A stretch of 64,000 nt of DNA from Choricystis sp. odSpoLacu1 (taxonomy: Eukaryota > Chlorophyta > Trebouxiophyceae), in NCBI GenBank assembly GCA_958009055.1, contig OY253653.1, positions 496,001 to 560,000 on the forward strand, read 5' to 3'. This document shows positions 19,441 to 29,511 of this stretch, in pieces. The number at the start of each line of letters is the position of its first letter. Positions within the stretch are counted from its first letter, which is position 1. Both the position numbers and the translations under genes were made by a program. The notes below the pieces were generated by a model. That model searched no databases and was not told where the DNA came from. It worked only from the letters and a program-made list of their open reading frames with translations.

Positions 19441-20171
19441 ATGTTCACCAAGCTGCGCCCGCTCGACTGGTCCTCCCCGGGCCGCGGCCTGGCCGCGGGC
19501 GCCGCCACCGCAGCCGTCGTCGTGGGCGTGTCGCTGGCTCGCCAACGCGCGCGCGCGGGGGCGGCGCGGCGCGCGGTGGAGGTGCGGCGCGTGGACGCGG
19601 CGTCTGCGCGCGCCGCGCTGGCAGCGAGCCTGGCCGACAGCAGCCGCCACACGCTGCTGACGTTCCAGTCGAGGGACTGCACGCTGTGTGACGCGTTGAA
19701 GGCGCCGTTGCAAGAGGTGGGGAGGCGGGGGGGGCTGTGGTCTCTGGCGCCTCACGGGGGGACAGTTGAGCATGAACGTTTGTTCATGCTCACCCTCCAC
19801 CCACCCACACTCACCCTCCACCCACCCACCCACACACGCAACCAGGTCGCCGACCAGGAGGACGGCTGGCTGGACATTGTCACCATCGACGCCGACAACG
19901 GGGAAGCCTGGGCGCTGGAGGTGAGTGGGAAGAGAGGTGGAGTGGTGTTTTGGAAAAAGAACGGCGCGTCTTTCCACCTTCTCACCACACACCACACACC
20001 CTTCCCCAGACCCTGCACTACGGCGTCACTAGCGTCCCCTCCTTCGTCATGCTGGACGACCGGGGCGCCGCCCGCGCGCGCGTGGGGCGCCCCGCCGATG
20101 CGGACGCAGCGGTGGCCGCGGTGGCCCACGTGGTGTCCGTGGCGCGGCCCAAGCGGGTGAAGAAAAAGTGA
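19441..20171 (+). CDS. Thioredoxin-fold membrane protein, CxxC type
   Basis: Exons 19441-19716, 19846-19920 and 20010-20171 give 170 residues. After a short start, a hydrophobic stretch (GLAAGAATAAVVVGVSLA, about residues 18-35) could be a membrane anchor or part of a targeting signal. The thioredoxin fold follows: HTLLTFQSRDCTLCDALKA with redox pair Cys80/Cys83, DIVTIDADNG, then LHYGVTSVPSFVMLDDRG, where the Val-Pro before the strand is the cis-proline of the fold. The active site CTLC differs from the classic CGPC. A basic tail KRVKKK ends the protein. Similar small thioredoxin-like proteins exist in plastids and mitochondria, but I cannot assign a known one. Intron 1 contains a strong hairpin (see separate entry). 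Confidence 0.78.
19767..19792 (+). repeat. Perfect 11-bp inverted repeat in intron 1
   Basis: TGAGCATGAAC, loop GTTT, GTTCATGCTCA. It lies about 50 bases into intron 1 of the thioredoxin-fold gene, directly before two tandem copies of a TCACCCTCCACCCACCC unit. Confidence 0.9.
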
Positions 20172-20344
20172 AAGGATGGTGTGTGTGTTTTGTGTTTTTG
20201 TTGCAAGGTACTGGTCCTTGCAGTCGCAAAAGAGAGAGAGAGAGAGAGAAAAGAGGTCGCCCAGACAACGTTGCGCCGCTTTTTTGCGCAGCACTCTTCT
20301 CTTCTCCGCTGCCCGGCTCCTCTCCCCTCCCCCCTCATTCCACG

Positions 20345-23083
20345 ATGGCGGCCACACGGGAGCAAGCTGAAGCTGACGCGCTGGCCCTGTTCAAAGCCGT
20401 CGGCCTGGCACCCAGCACGGCGGAGTGAGTGTGATTGGAGGGCGGCTTCGATTGAAAAATGCACGCCGCGCCCCTCTCGCCTCCTCGCCTTCTCTCTCAC
20501 ACACACGCACTCACACGCTCACCCTCTCCTACCACACACACCCTCACAGGCAGTCCGTGCGCAACAAAAAGTTTCGGGAGGCGCTGGTGGACGTCCTGTC
20601 GTCCGCCGGCGTCGGCCCCGCCGGCTCCTCCAAGGTGGTGGGCACCCTGCTGTACACGGTGGCGGGCAAGGTGAGAGAGAGAGAGAGAGGGAGAGGGTGG
20701 GTGGTGTGTGTGGGGAAGGGGTGGCGCACAGTGTCGACGCTGGACAGCTCTCAACCCTAACAAAACCCTCCTCTTTCCCCCTCTCACAGTTCCCCGAAAA
20801 CGCGCTGCACAACCGGAGCGCCGTGCTGAAACGCATCATGGATGAACGGATCAAGGTTGGATGGTGTGTGCGGGGGGCTTGTTTTTGTTGTTTGGTTGTC
20901 GCCTCCGTTCAGTCACCCTCACCCCCTTCCCCTTCCTTTCCCAGACCACCAAACAACTCACCGCCGCCATGGACCACCTGGCCAAATTGGGGGACGCCCC
21001 CCTGACCGACGCCGCCGCCCTGGACGCTGCGTGCGGTGTCGGCGTCGTCGTGTCTGAATCCGCCCTCTCCGCCGCCGTGTCCACCGCCATCGACGGCGCC
21101 CGCGCCCGCCTGCTCTCCGAACGCTACCGCTTCCCCGTCGCCTCCCTGCTGCGCGACGTGGCGGCGGTGGAGCCCTGGGCGGACGCGGGCGCCGCCAAGA
21201 GCGCGCTGGAGGCCGCGGTGGCTTCGCTTCTGGGCCCCAAGACAGAGGCCGACATCGCGCCCCTGCCCAAGAAGAAGGCTGCGGTGGCGCCCAAACCCGA
21301 TGCAGTGGCGGCGGCGGCAGCTGCACCAGCCGCGTCCGGCCCGCCGCCCCCCCCTGCCGACCCGTACACCTTTTTCTCCTCCCCGTCCGCCAACAACGCC
21401 GTCCACACCGCCGTCCCCATGTCGGACGGCACCGTGCTGCGCATCGCCAACTCCAGGACCCAGCTGGACGCCCACCTGGCGGAGACGGGGGGTGGGGTGG
21501 TGACGCGGTTTCCACCTGAACCCAACGGCTACCTCCACCTGGGCCACGCCAAAGCCTGCTGCATCGATTTTGGACTCGCGAAAGCGCGCGGCGGCAAGTG
21601 CTACCTGCGGTTTGACGACACCAACCCGACGGCCGAGAAGACAGAGTTCATCGACCACGTTCAAGAGATTGTGACCTGGCTCGGCTGGACCCCGTCCGCC
21701 GTCACCTACTCCTCCGACTACTTCCCCCGGCTGCACGCGCTGGCGGTGGACCTGATCAAGGCGGGGCACGCGTACGTGTGCCACCAGACGCCGGCGGAAA
21801 TCAAGGCGGCGCGCGAAGCGCGCGCGCCGTCGCCCTGGCGCGACCGCCCCGTCTCCGAATCTCTGGCCCTCTTCTCCTCCATGACGCGCGGCCTGGTGGA
21901 TGAGGGCGCTGCCACCCTGCGCCTGCGCATGGACCCCAGGAACGCCAATTATAACATGTTTGACCTCGTCGCTTACAGGGTTAAATTTGCACCCCACCCC
22001 CACGCCGGCCCACGCTGGTGTGTCTACCCCTCCTACGACTTCACGCACTGCGTGGTGGACGCGTTTGAGAATGTGACTCACTCCCTGTGCACCCTGGAGT
22101 TTGAGCCGCGGCGCGCGTCTTATTATTGGCTTCTTCATGTGGCTTCCCTGTACAAACCCGTCGTCTGGGAGTACTGCCGCCTATCCGTCACCCACAACGT
22201 GCTGTCCAAGCGCAAGCTGGCTGCGTTGGTGGCGACGGGCACGGTGCGCGGGTGGGATGATCCGAGGCTGTTGACGCTGGCGGGGCTGCGGCGGCGCGGT
22301 GTGGCTCCCGCCGCCATCAACTCGTTTTGCGCCGACGTCGGCATCACGCGCGCCAATGATGGCGAGGTGTCGAGCGTGCTGCTGGATGCGCACACGCGGA
22401 CCGCCATCGACAACGAGTCGCCGCGCGCGCTGGCGGTGTTGGCGCCGCTAAAGGTGACGCTGACAAACGTCGGCGAAACCGAAACCATCGCGTGCGCGGG
22501 CCGCGTGTGGCCCAACCGCCCCGACGACGCGTCCACCTACCCCCTCGCCCTGACCCGCACCCTGTGGATCGATGCCTCCGACTTCAGGGCGGAGGATGTG
22601 AAAGGCTATTTTGGGCTGGCGCCCGGGAAGAGCGCCATGCTGCGGTATGCTGGCATCGTCACGGTCACCGGCTACGACGCCGATGTGACCGGCACCCCCA
22701 CCCACGTCACTGCCACGTTTGCGCCGCTGGAGCCGGGGGCCAAGCCGCCCAAGGGCGTGCTGTCGTGGGTGGGGGAGACAGCCCCGGGCGTGCCGCCGCG
22801 CCGGTTTGAGGCGAGGCTGTACGGCCCCCTCTTCAAGTCTCAATCGCCGGGCAGCCTGGGCGACGACTGGATGCATGACGTCGACCCCGCGTCCGAGACC
22901 GTGGTCACGGGCGCGCTGGGCGGCCCCCCAATCGCGGCCGCGCGGCCGGGCGACCGGTTTCAGTTGGAGCGGCTCGGCTTTTTCATCGTGGACGCCGACG
23001 TGGGGCCCGACGGGGACCCCGTCCTCATTCGCACGTGCACGCTGCGCGAGACGGTGGCGACCAAGGGCGTGCGAAAGGCGTGA
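20345..23083 (+). CDS. QARS: Glutaminyl-tRNA synthetase, eukaryotic cytosolic type
   Basis: Exons 20345-20424, 20550-20670, 20790-20855 and 20945-23083 encode 801 residues, the usual size for the eukaryotic enzyme. It charges tRNA-Gln with glutamine. The N-terminal 270 residues form the eukaryote-specific helical domain (RNKKFREALVDVLSSAG, FPENALHNRSAVLKRIMDE). The class I catalytic core has the HIGH-type motif PPEPNGYLHLGHAKA (about residues 279-293), RFDDTNPTAEKTEF, VYPSYDFTHCVVDAFENVTH, and the KMSKS-type motif VLSKRKL (about 507). The anticodon-binding beta-barrels fill the C-terminus. All large-domain residues are in a single exon; only the start is interrupted. The 3' end lies 54 bases from the convergent CPBP gene. 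Confidence 0.97.
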
Positions 23084-23137
23084 GGGGAGGAGAGAGGGTT
23101 TGTTCATGTCAAAAAAACAATCAGTTTCACTTACGGT

Positions 23138-23887
23138 TCACGCCTCTCCCCCCTTGTCTTTCTGCTGCCTGGCCCACCACAACCCCGCCGCCGCCCCGTT
23201 GGCCAGCGCGTGCGCCAGCACGGGGGCGGCCAGGTTGCCACCACAAAAGAGGAACAGCGATCCATACGCGGCGCCCGCGCCTGCAGCAAACGCGGCCGAC
23301 GGCGCCCCCCGCCCCCCGCTCGCGTGCAGCACGCCAAACAGGGACGCCACACCGACCACGCCCCGCCAGTCGGGGGCCAGCAGGGGCAGCAGGGCGCCCC
23401 GGAACAGGGCCTCCTCTGCGGCGGCTGGGACGGCGCACAGCCACAGGGCGACGCCGCCGGCACCCAGGGCCGGCAACAACGGTGCCAGGCTCGCGTCCGA
23501 TTCAGCGTGGTAGGATGGAGACGCCGCCAGCACGACAGCCCGGGCGGCGGTGACGGCGGCCGCGGTGGTCGCTGCGGCGGCGAGGGACGCTATGTCGAGG
23601 GACGGTGTCACTGACAGCAGGCTGGCTGCCGCGCCCGCGTCCGACCCGGGCAGCAGGCCTGCTATGGGGGGTGCAAACGTGCGCACAGCGACAGCGGCGG
23701 CGGTGAGCAGGCTGGCTGTCGCGCCACTGGCGCGAGCGACGTCGGCCAGTGTTGGTCCGCGCGGGGGAGACGGGGCTTCCGTGCCGTCGTCAGCTGACGC
23801 GCGTGGGCGCTGTGTGGCGTGCCTGGTGACACAGGCACGCCTGACGCGGCCTGGGCACCGCGGGACGGGCAAAGTGCACAAACGCAT
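23138..23887 (-). CDS. CPBP-family intramembrane metalloprotease (Rce1/CAAX-like)
   Basis: Single exon, 249 residues. The family motifs are present in order: EEALFRG (about residues 156-162, the paired Glu and Arg), FGVLHA (about 184-189) and HALANG (about 224-229), which supply the Glu/His/His/Asn active site inside the membrane. Around them lie several Ala/Leu/Val-rich membrane helices. The first 45 residues (MRLCTLPVPRCPGRVRR...) have Arg, Ser and Thr but little acid, as in plastid transit peptides; plastid members of this family are known in plants (e.g. BCM, SCO4). The exact substrate is unknown. Its start codon is only 56 bases from that of the head-to-head hydrolase gene. Confidence 0.88.
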   Translation of the reverse strand: MRLCTLPVPRCPGRVRRACVTRHATQRPRASADDGTEAPSPPRGPTLADVARASGATASLLTAAAVAVRTFAPPIAGLLPGSDAGAAASLLSVTPSLDIASLAAAATTAAAVTAARAVVLAASPSYHAESDASLAPLLPALGAGGVALWLCAVPAAAEEALFRGALLPLLAPDWRGVVGVASLFGVLHASGGRGAPSAAFAAGAGAAYGSLFLFCGGNLAAPVLAHALANGAAAGLWWARQQKDKGGEA

Positions 23888-23943
23888 TGGGCGAGCGAGT
23901 GTGGCTTGTTTTTTTTTCGGGCCGACCCACAGTCGACGTCCAA

Positions 23944-24732
23944 ATGCCTCCGCTGCCGCCCTCCGCGGCGCGGGGGCCAGCCCAGGGCGCGCCCACAGCC
24001 TACCCAACACCCGACTCCGTCTGCATACCACCCCCAGGCCCACCCTCATCCACCCGCCCACCCAATCTCCTCGCCTTGTTCCACGGCACGGGCGACTCTC
24101 CCGCCCCCTACGCGACGCTCGCGCGGTCGCTCGCCCTCCCCGCGACTGCCTGCGTCGCCCTGGCAAGCCGCCACCCACTCGCAGGTGGACGAGCCTGGTT
24201 TTATTCGCACGATGAGGGGACCAGGGATCCCCTGCCGTTGAGCGACGCCCGGCTTGCGGCCAGTGCTGCGGAGACCGCTGCATCAACAGCCGCCACTCTG
24301 GACGCGTCTGGCTGGCCACGCGGCCGCATCCACCTGTTCGGCTGTGGGGGGGGCGCGGTCGGGGCTCTGACCTGTGTGGCGGCTGCAGCGCGTGCCGGGG
24401 GCGACGCGTATGGCAGCTGCGTCGCGATCGGCGGCGCGCTGCCACACGCAGTGCGAGCCAGACTCGAGGCGGAGACAGCGCGCAGCAGCGGAGGCACGCC
24501 CACCCTCATCACACGGGGCGAACGTGACGCCGACCTGGCCCCCGCCGACGTGGACGCCAGCGCGGCCGCGCTGCGGCGGGCGGGGTGCGACGTGGTCGCG
24601 TACACAGTCCCTGGAAAATCGGGCGCACTCCTCACCGGCGCGCACGAGGACGAGGTGCGACAGTGCATGCTGGTGTGGGCCAAGACGCTGAAGCGGGCGC
24701 CGCCACCGGGCACGGTGGAGGTGGGCAGGTGA
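23944..24732 (+). CDS. Alpha/beta-hydrolase-like protein with atypical nucleophile elbow
   Basis: Single exon, 262 residues. The fold is indicated by LLALFHGTGDSPAPYATLAR (His-Gly oxyanion block), LALPATACVALASRHPL, an acidic/aromatic strip RAWFYSHDEG, a nucleophile-elbow position IHLFGCGGGAVGALT, and later GGTPTLITRGERDADL and a late His in GAHEDEV. This resembles the phospholipase/carboxylesterase (acyl-protein thioesterase) group, specifically the branch of fungal YDL057W-like proteins. The elbow reads GCGGG: the middle position that normally holds the catalytic Ser is Gly. It is therefore either a non-catalytic member or uses another residue. The first 35 residues are Pro/Ala-rich. Confidence 0.7.
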   Translation: MPPLPPSAARGPAQGAPTAYPTPDSVCIPPPGPPSSTRPPNLLALFHGTGDSPAPYATLARSLALPATACVALASRHPLAGGRAWFYSHDEGTRDPLPLSDARLAASAAETAASTAATLDASGWPRGRIHLFGCGGGAVGALTCVAAAARAGGDAYGSCVAIGGALPHAVRARLEAETARSSGGTPTLITRGERDADLAPADVDASAAALRRAGCDVVAYTVPGKSGALLTGAHEDEVRQCMLVWAKTLKRAPPPGTVEVGR

Positions 24733-24796
24733 GAAAAAAGTCCGTTCAAAAACCTTGTTAAAACTCAATTCCTCTTTCCCTCCGCGTCCTCCAACC

Positions 24797-26209
24797 ATGA
24801 AGCTGTCCCTCTCCCGCCCCACCGCCCGCCCCCTGCGCGCCGCCTGCGCGTCCACGATGGTGGCTCGCGCCGAGTCCGTGCTCATCGCCAACACGAAGGG
24901 CGGTGGCCACGCCTTCATCGGGCTGCACGCGGCCAACGCTCTGCTGGACGCGGGGCACACCGTCACCATTCTGAACGACGGGGACGAGGTGCGTGGAGAA
25001 AGAGGAGAGGAGTGGTTTGGGGGTGGGCATTGGGGTGTGTGGCGTCGTGGACGCCGCCAACCGCCGCGGGAGGGGCAGAAGACTCCAACGCGTGTCTCCC
25101 ACGGGCAGGTAAAAAAAAGGCGCCAACCCGCCACACAACCCTCTCCCCATCCCTCTCTCCCTCTAGTCCAAGCTGCGCTCCAAGGCGCCCTTCTCCCAGT
25201 ACGCCGCCCTGGAGTCGCGCGGTGCCACCGTGCTGTTTGGCAATCCTGCGACACCGGCTGCCGCGCTGCCGGCGGGCGCGTCGTTTGACGTTGTCCTGGA
25301 CAACAACGGCAAGGACATGGACGCGTGCCAGCCGTTGATCGACGCGTTCAAGGTGCGAGTGTTGTGTGAGCTGTGGTGGTGGTGATGTTTGTGTGTGTGT
25401 CCTTTCCTCCCAGGGTCTCAACGAGGTGTGATGCTCCCCTGGTCTGCCACGCGTGTGCCCCACCCCCCAACACTCACCCCATTCTCACCATCACCCTCCT
25501 GCTGCCCCTCCCCACTCACCCACCACCCCAGGGCACAGTCAAGCAGTACATGTTCATCGGGTCGGCGGGCGCGTACGTGGCGGACCCGATCGAGCCGGGC
25601 CACTTCGAGGGGGACGCTCGCAAAGCGTCGGCCGGGCACGTGGCTGTCGAGGCGTACCTGGCCTCCCAGGGCCTCCCCTACACCGTGTTCCAGCCCCTCT
25701 ACATCTATGGCCCCCACACCGCCAAAGACTGTGAGCAGTGGTTCCTGGACCGCCTGGTGCGGGGGCGCCCCGTGCTGCTGCCGGCGCCGGGGGTGCAGCT
25801 CGTCACGCTGTCCCACGTGAACGATCTGGCGTCCATGATCACGTCCGCCGTCGGCAAAAAGGCGGCAGTGGGGCAGCAATTCAACCTGTGCGCCGACCGG
25901 GCGGTCACGCACGCCGGGGTTGTGAAGGCACTCGCGAAAGCGGCGGGCGTGGAGCCCAAAATCGTTTTCTACGATCCGTCCACCCTCAAAGCCGACGGCT
26001 TCCCCTTCCGCACGGGCCACTTCTTCGCCAACTCGGACAAAGCCAAGCGCGTGCTGGGGTGGACGTGTGAGCACGATTTTGAGGGCGATGCTCCTGCGCT
26101 GGTCGCTGCTTACAAAGCGTCCGGCCGGGACAAGAAGGACATCGACTTTTCTGCTGATGACGCGGTTTTGGCGGCGGTGGGTGCCGCGGGGACGCTCGTG
26201 GCGGCGTGA
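24797..26209 (+). CDS. CSP41: Chloroplast stem-loop RNA-binding protein CSP41
   Basis: Exons 24797-24988, 25167-25352 and 25532-26209 give 351 residues. CSP41 proteins are short-chain-dehydrogenase-fold proteins that bind and stabilise plastid mRNAs and 23S rRNA. Family blocks: VLIANTKGGGHAFIGLHAAN with the Gly-rich nucleotide loop (TKGGGHAFIG), FDVVLDNNGKDMDA, QYMFIGSAGAYVADP, HFEGDARKASAGHVAVEAYL, YGPHTAKDCEQWFLDRLVRG, LVTLSHVNDLASMI, FNLCADRAVTHAGV and the end GRDKKDIDFSADD. The first 25 residues (KLSLSRPTARPLRAACAST) are a clear transit peptide. I cannot separate the a from the b form. Within intron 2, a 12-base segment at 25414-25425 has splice-like borders and could be an optional micro-exon. 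Confidence 0.93.
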
Positions 26210-26299
26210 AGAGAGAGACAGAGAGAGTGGGTTTTGTGTAAGAAAGGCAGGACAAAAAAAAAGATCCACGGCTATGACAAAACACACACACACCACTCT

Positions 26300-26967
26300 T
26301 CACTCCTCCCGCCGCACGTCCGCCCACGCCAGCACGTCGTCAAAGTTGAACCCGGCCGGCGTGTGGTTGAACGCGGTGACGAGGGCGTGGCCGCGATCAG
26401 TCGTATAGGCTCCATGCAGCATCGCAATCACTTTGGCTGCCTCCTGCGTCGACACAATGTGCGGCCCCAGCACGTCGCCCCTGACCAGAGCCACGCCCAC
26501 GCCCTGCACCAGGTCAGGGTAGTGTGTCACGATGGCGTGGGCGGGGGCGGCGGGGCCGTGCGTGCGAAACTCGTCCAGAGTGGTTATTAAAGTGACGGGG
26601 GCTTGCACCTGGGACACCAGCGTCACCATGCCGCCCCCGGGCTTGGCCAGGGGCAGCACGAATGTGGGGGAGGCCCGGGAGCGTGCTGCAAAGACGGCGT
26701 ACTCGTGTGCGCGGATGACCGCCCCGATCCTCCCTTTCCCCGCGTCGCCGTCGCCCGTGCCGCCGCCGTGGTGGGCCAACCAGATGGATGCGACGTCATC
26801 TCCACTCTTGCCGGTCAATATGTCCAGGCGCAGCACGTCGGCCAGGCGGGTGGGGGAGGGGGAGACGGTGCCCGCGCCGGTCGCGAGAGCTCGCAGCGCG
26901 CAGAGCGAGGTGGCGGGCAAGCGGGCGCGGCCGCTGCTGTAGGCACTGCCAGGGTGCGGGCCAGCAT
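26300..26967 (-). CDS. ATP11: ATP11-type F1-ATPase assembly chaperone (start region broken)
   Basis: ATP11 (ATPAF1) binds free beta subunit of the mitochondrial F1-ATPase during assembly. The conserved part is intact: LADVLRLDILTGKSGDDVASIW, RIGAVIRAHEYAVF, SPTFVLPL, VTLITTLDEFRTHG, IVTHYPDLVQGVGVALVRGD, EAAKVIAMLHGAYTTDRGHA and FNHTPAGFNFDDVLA (each shortened where long; key words are AHEYAVF, THYPDL and FNHTP). That frame has no ATG at its start. The only upstream ATG before the neighbouring gene, at 26967, opens a good mitochondrial presequence (MLARTLAVPTAAAAPA) but in another frame. The two join if two bases are skipped (or one added), possibly in the twin C5 runs near 26852-26863. No splice sites fit. 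I take the gene as one unit of about 221 residues. Confidence 0.75.
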
Positions 26968-27307
26968 GTGCAGGTGTGTGGAGGAGCACACAGCGGTGAG
27001 TGGGAAACCGAGGTTGGAACGGGCGCGGCGGCAGCGGTGCGCCGTCGGGTGCGGCGAGCGCGGCGCGGGCCAGAGTGTGTGGCGTCCCGCGTCCGTGAGA
27101 CGCGTCACACACACTCACACACGCACACTCACGCACAGGGGTGCGCCCCAGCCAGGCCCGCCAGGCGCGCGCGTGCGAAATGCAGAGGGCCGGGAGTGGC
27201 AGATTGGTGGACTGAGAGAGTGTTGTTTTTTTCTCCGCGCACTCCCACACACACTCTTGCTTTTTTCGACTTTCTTCCCCCCGGTCGAAAAAAAGAACAC
27301 CAACACA
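26968..27307. promoter_or_regulatory. Divergent promoter gap between ATP11 and cyclin B
   Basis: About 340 bases between the two start codons. It contains GT/CA-rich tracts near 27105-27135 and T runs near 27224-27270. No core promoter element can be named with confidence; the role is inferred from head-to-head orientation. Confidence 0.45.
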
Positions 27308-29511
27308 ATGCCGCCCCTCGTGGAGACGGAGAACGTGGACGGCGTGGCCGCTGTCGCCGGCAAGCGGGCGGCCCCGCCCGCCGGCACGCGGCGGTAAGTT
27401 GGGAGGCGCGTGGGATTCGCGCGCGACGCGGTTTGCCGGCGCGCGCGCGCGCGGACGGGCGCCACTGGCCGTGCAGGCGGTCGCCCCGCCTGCTGCCTCC
27501 CCCCACTGTGCGCATCAGATTGAGTCTGACGCGTGTGGGGGGGGCGGCGAGTGGAGGACGCGCCCGCGCGCGTCACCAGCCCCGCCCGCGCGCGCGACCA
27601 AAGAGAAAAAAACCGGCGCATGCGGCCGCACGACGCGCGCTCACCCCCGTCTCCCTCCCCTTCTCCTCCCCCCCACACAGCGCGCTGGGCGACATTGGCA
27701 ACCTGGTGGCGCCCCTGGCCCGCGTCAACGTGTCCCAGGCAGAGCGGGCGGCTCAGGTGCGAGGGTGGGGGAGAGAGGCTGAGCGCGCAGGTCTCCAGGC
27801 CCCCAACCGTCAAACGCGGCGCGCTTCCGTGGGGCGCCTCGGAGGCTGAGGTCCGCCCCATGCGCCCTCCCTGAGGCGACATGCGAGCATGGCTGATGGG
27901 CTGGTGGGGCGCCCGAGGCGGGAGAGCGCGTGGGCGGGGCAGGCGGCGAGGGTAACCGTTGTTGTGCGAGCAAGAGGGCGAAGCCGAAAAAAAACGTCGC
28001 GGCGGCGAAGAGAGAGGGGGGCCATGGGAGAGCCTGCGCTCACCCCTTCTCTCCCCCCCTCCCCCCCCCCCCCCCCACACACCCACACAGCTCCTCAAAG
28101 CGGGAGGCGTCGTCACGCGCCGGGCTGCCGCCGCGGCTGGCGTCAAGATTGACTCGCAGGTAAGCAAAACAAAAACGAAAAACAAAACCGCCGCGCGACC
28201 AATTGGCCCTCTGCCGACTCTGGGGCGCCCTCGCCGCGGCCGCTCGCTGCGGCTGACGCTGGCGCCGGGGCTGCTGCTTCGGCCTGGTGTGGCAGGGAGG
28301 AGGGTGGGGGAGGCGGTCCGCTCGCGGAGAGCCATTGGAAATCGAAACCGCCGCCCTCGCTCCGCGCGCGACGCCCAAACCGCCGCCGCCGCGTGGCGGA
28401 GGAGCGACCCGCAGGTTGGACACCCCGCTCCACCTCTCTCCCCGCCCTCCCTTTGCACCAACCTTCTCCTTCTCCTCTCCCTGTCCACAGCTGCTGCAGG
28501 CCCTGGCCGCCCCCTCGGACAAGCCGCGGACCGACGACGCGTGCGGCGCGGCCACCGACACCGCGCGCTCCCTCTCCGCCCTGCTGGCCAGCCGCTCCGC
28601 GGCGGCCGCCCCCAAGGCGCTGTCTGCGCCGTCGCGTGCCCCCCCCCCCCCTCTCCCCGCTGGACGCGGGCGACGTGGCCGACCCACTGGCCGCCGCGCG
28701 CTATGCCGCCGACATCTTTGCCTACTACCGCCGCGTCGAGCCCTGCTGCCGCCCCGACCCGGCCTACATGGCCCGCCAGTCGGACGTGAACGACCGCATG
28801 CGGGCGATTCTGATCGACTGGCTGGTGGAGGTGCACTTGAAGTTCAAGCTGCTGCCCGAGACGCTGCACCTGACCGCGTCCCTCGTCGACCGCTACCTGG
28901 AGGCCGCCCCCGTGTCCCGCAAGAACCTGCAGCTGGTGGGCGTCACCGCCATGCTGGTCGCCTCCAAGTACGAGGAAATCTGGGCCCCGGAGGTGCGCGA
29001 CTTTGTCTACATCTCGGACCGCGCGTACACGCGCGACCAGATCCTGGCCATGGAAAAGGCCCTGCTGAACTCGCTGCGGTTTCGGTTGACCGTGCCCACG
29101 GCGCACGCGTTCGCGGGCCGCTTCCTCAAGGCGTCGGCCGCGGGCGACGACGCGGCCTCGCGCCGCGGCGGGCGCGCGGGCGACGACGACGCCAAGGCGC
29201 TCGCGCTCTACACGTCCTACCTCGTCGAACTCTCCCTCCCCGACTACGGCATGCTGGCCCACGCCCCCTCCCACGTGGCCGCGGGCGCCGTGCTGGCGGC
29301 GCGGGCGGCGCTGGGGCGGGAACCCGCGTACCCGGCGTCGCTGGAGGCGGAGGCGCGCGTGCCGCGGTCCGACGCGGAGGCCGCGGCAGGCGCGCTCGCG
29401 TCGCTGGCGCGGCGCGCGCCCACCGCCTCCCTGCACGCTGTCTACAAAAAGTACTGCGGCTCCAAGCACGGCGAAGTGGCCAAGCTGCCGCCGCCGCCGC
29501 TGGGGGAGTGA
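27308..29511 (+). CDS. CYCB: B-type cyclin (frame break at a C13 run)
   Basis: Exons 27308-27393, 27681-27756, 28091-28159 and 28491-29511. Mitotic cyclin that activates CDK. The exon 1/2 junction creates the destruction box RRALGDIGN, the signal for APC/C-driven degradation. The cyclin box is unmistakable: MRAILIDWLVEVHLKFKLLP, LHLTASLVDRYLE, KNLQLVGVTAMLVASKYEEIW and FVYISDRAYTRDQIL (the YISDRAYTR form is typical of B rather than A cyclins). The second cyclin fold follows (ALYTSYLVELSLPDYGML). Upstream of the box, the frame switches at a run of 13 C (28639-28651): LLQALAAPSDKPRTDD is in one frame and DVADPLAAARYAADIFAYYR in the next. Skipping one base joins them to about 416 residues. Introns 2 and 3 are about 330 bases, long for this window. 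Confidence 0.9.
27757..28090 (+). other. Cyclin B intron 2 (334 bases)
   Basis: Donor GTGCGAGG, acceptor ...CACACAG preceded by a long C run (about 28060-28076). No separate gene seen inside. Confidence 0.8.
28160..28490 (+). other. Cyclin B intron 3 (331 bases)
   Basis: Donor GTAAGC, acceptor CTGTCCACAG. GC-rich, nothing recognisable inside. Confidence 0.8.

Noticed and set aside
20909..22138. Minus-strand open frame opposite GlnRS
   Set aside because: Antisense shadow; no conserved motif.
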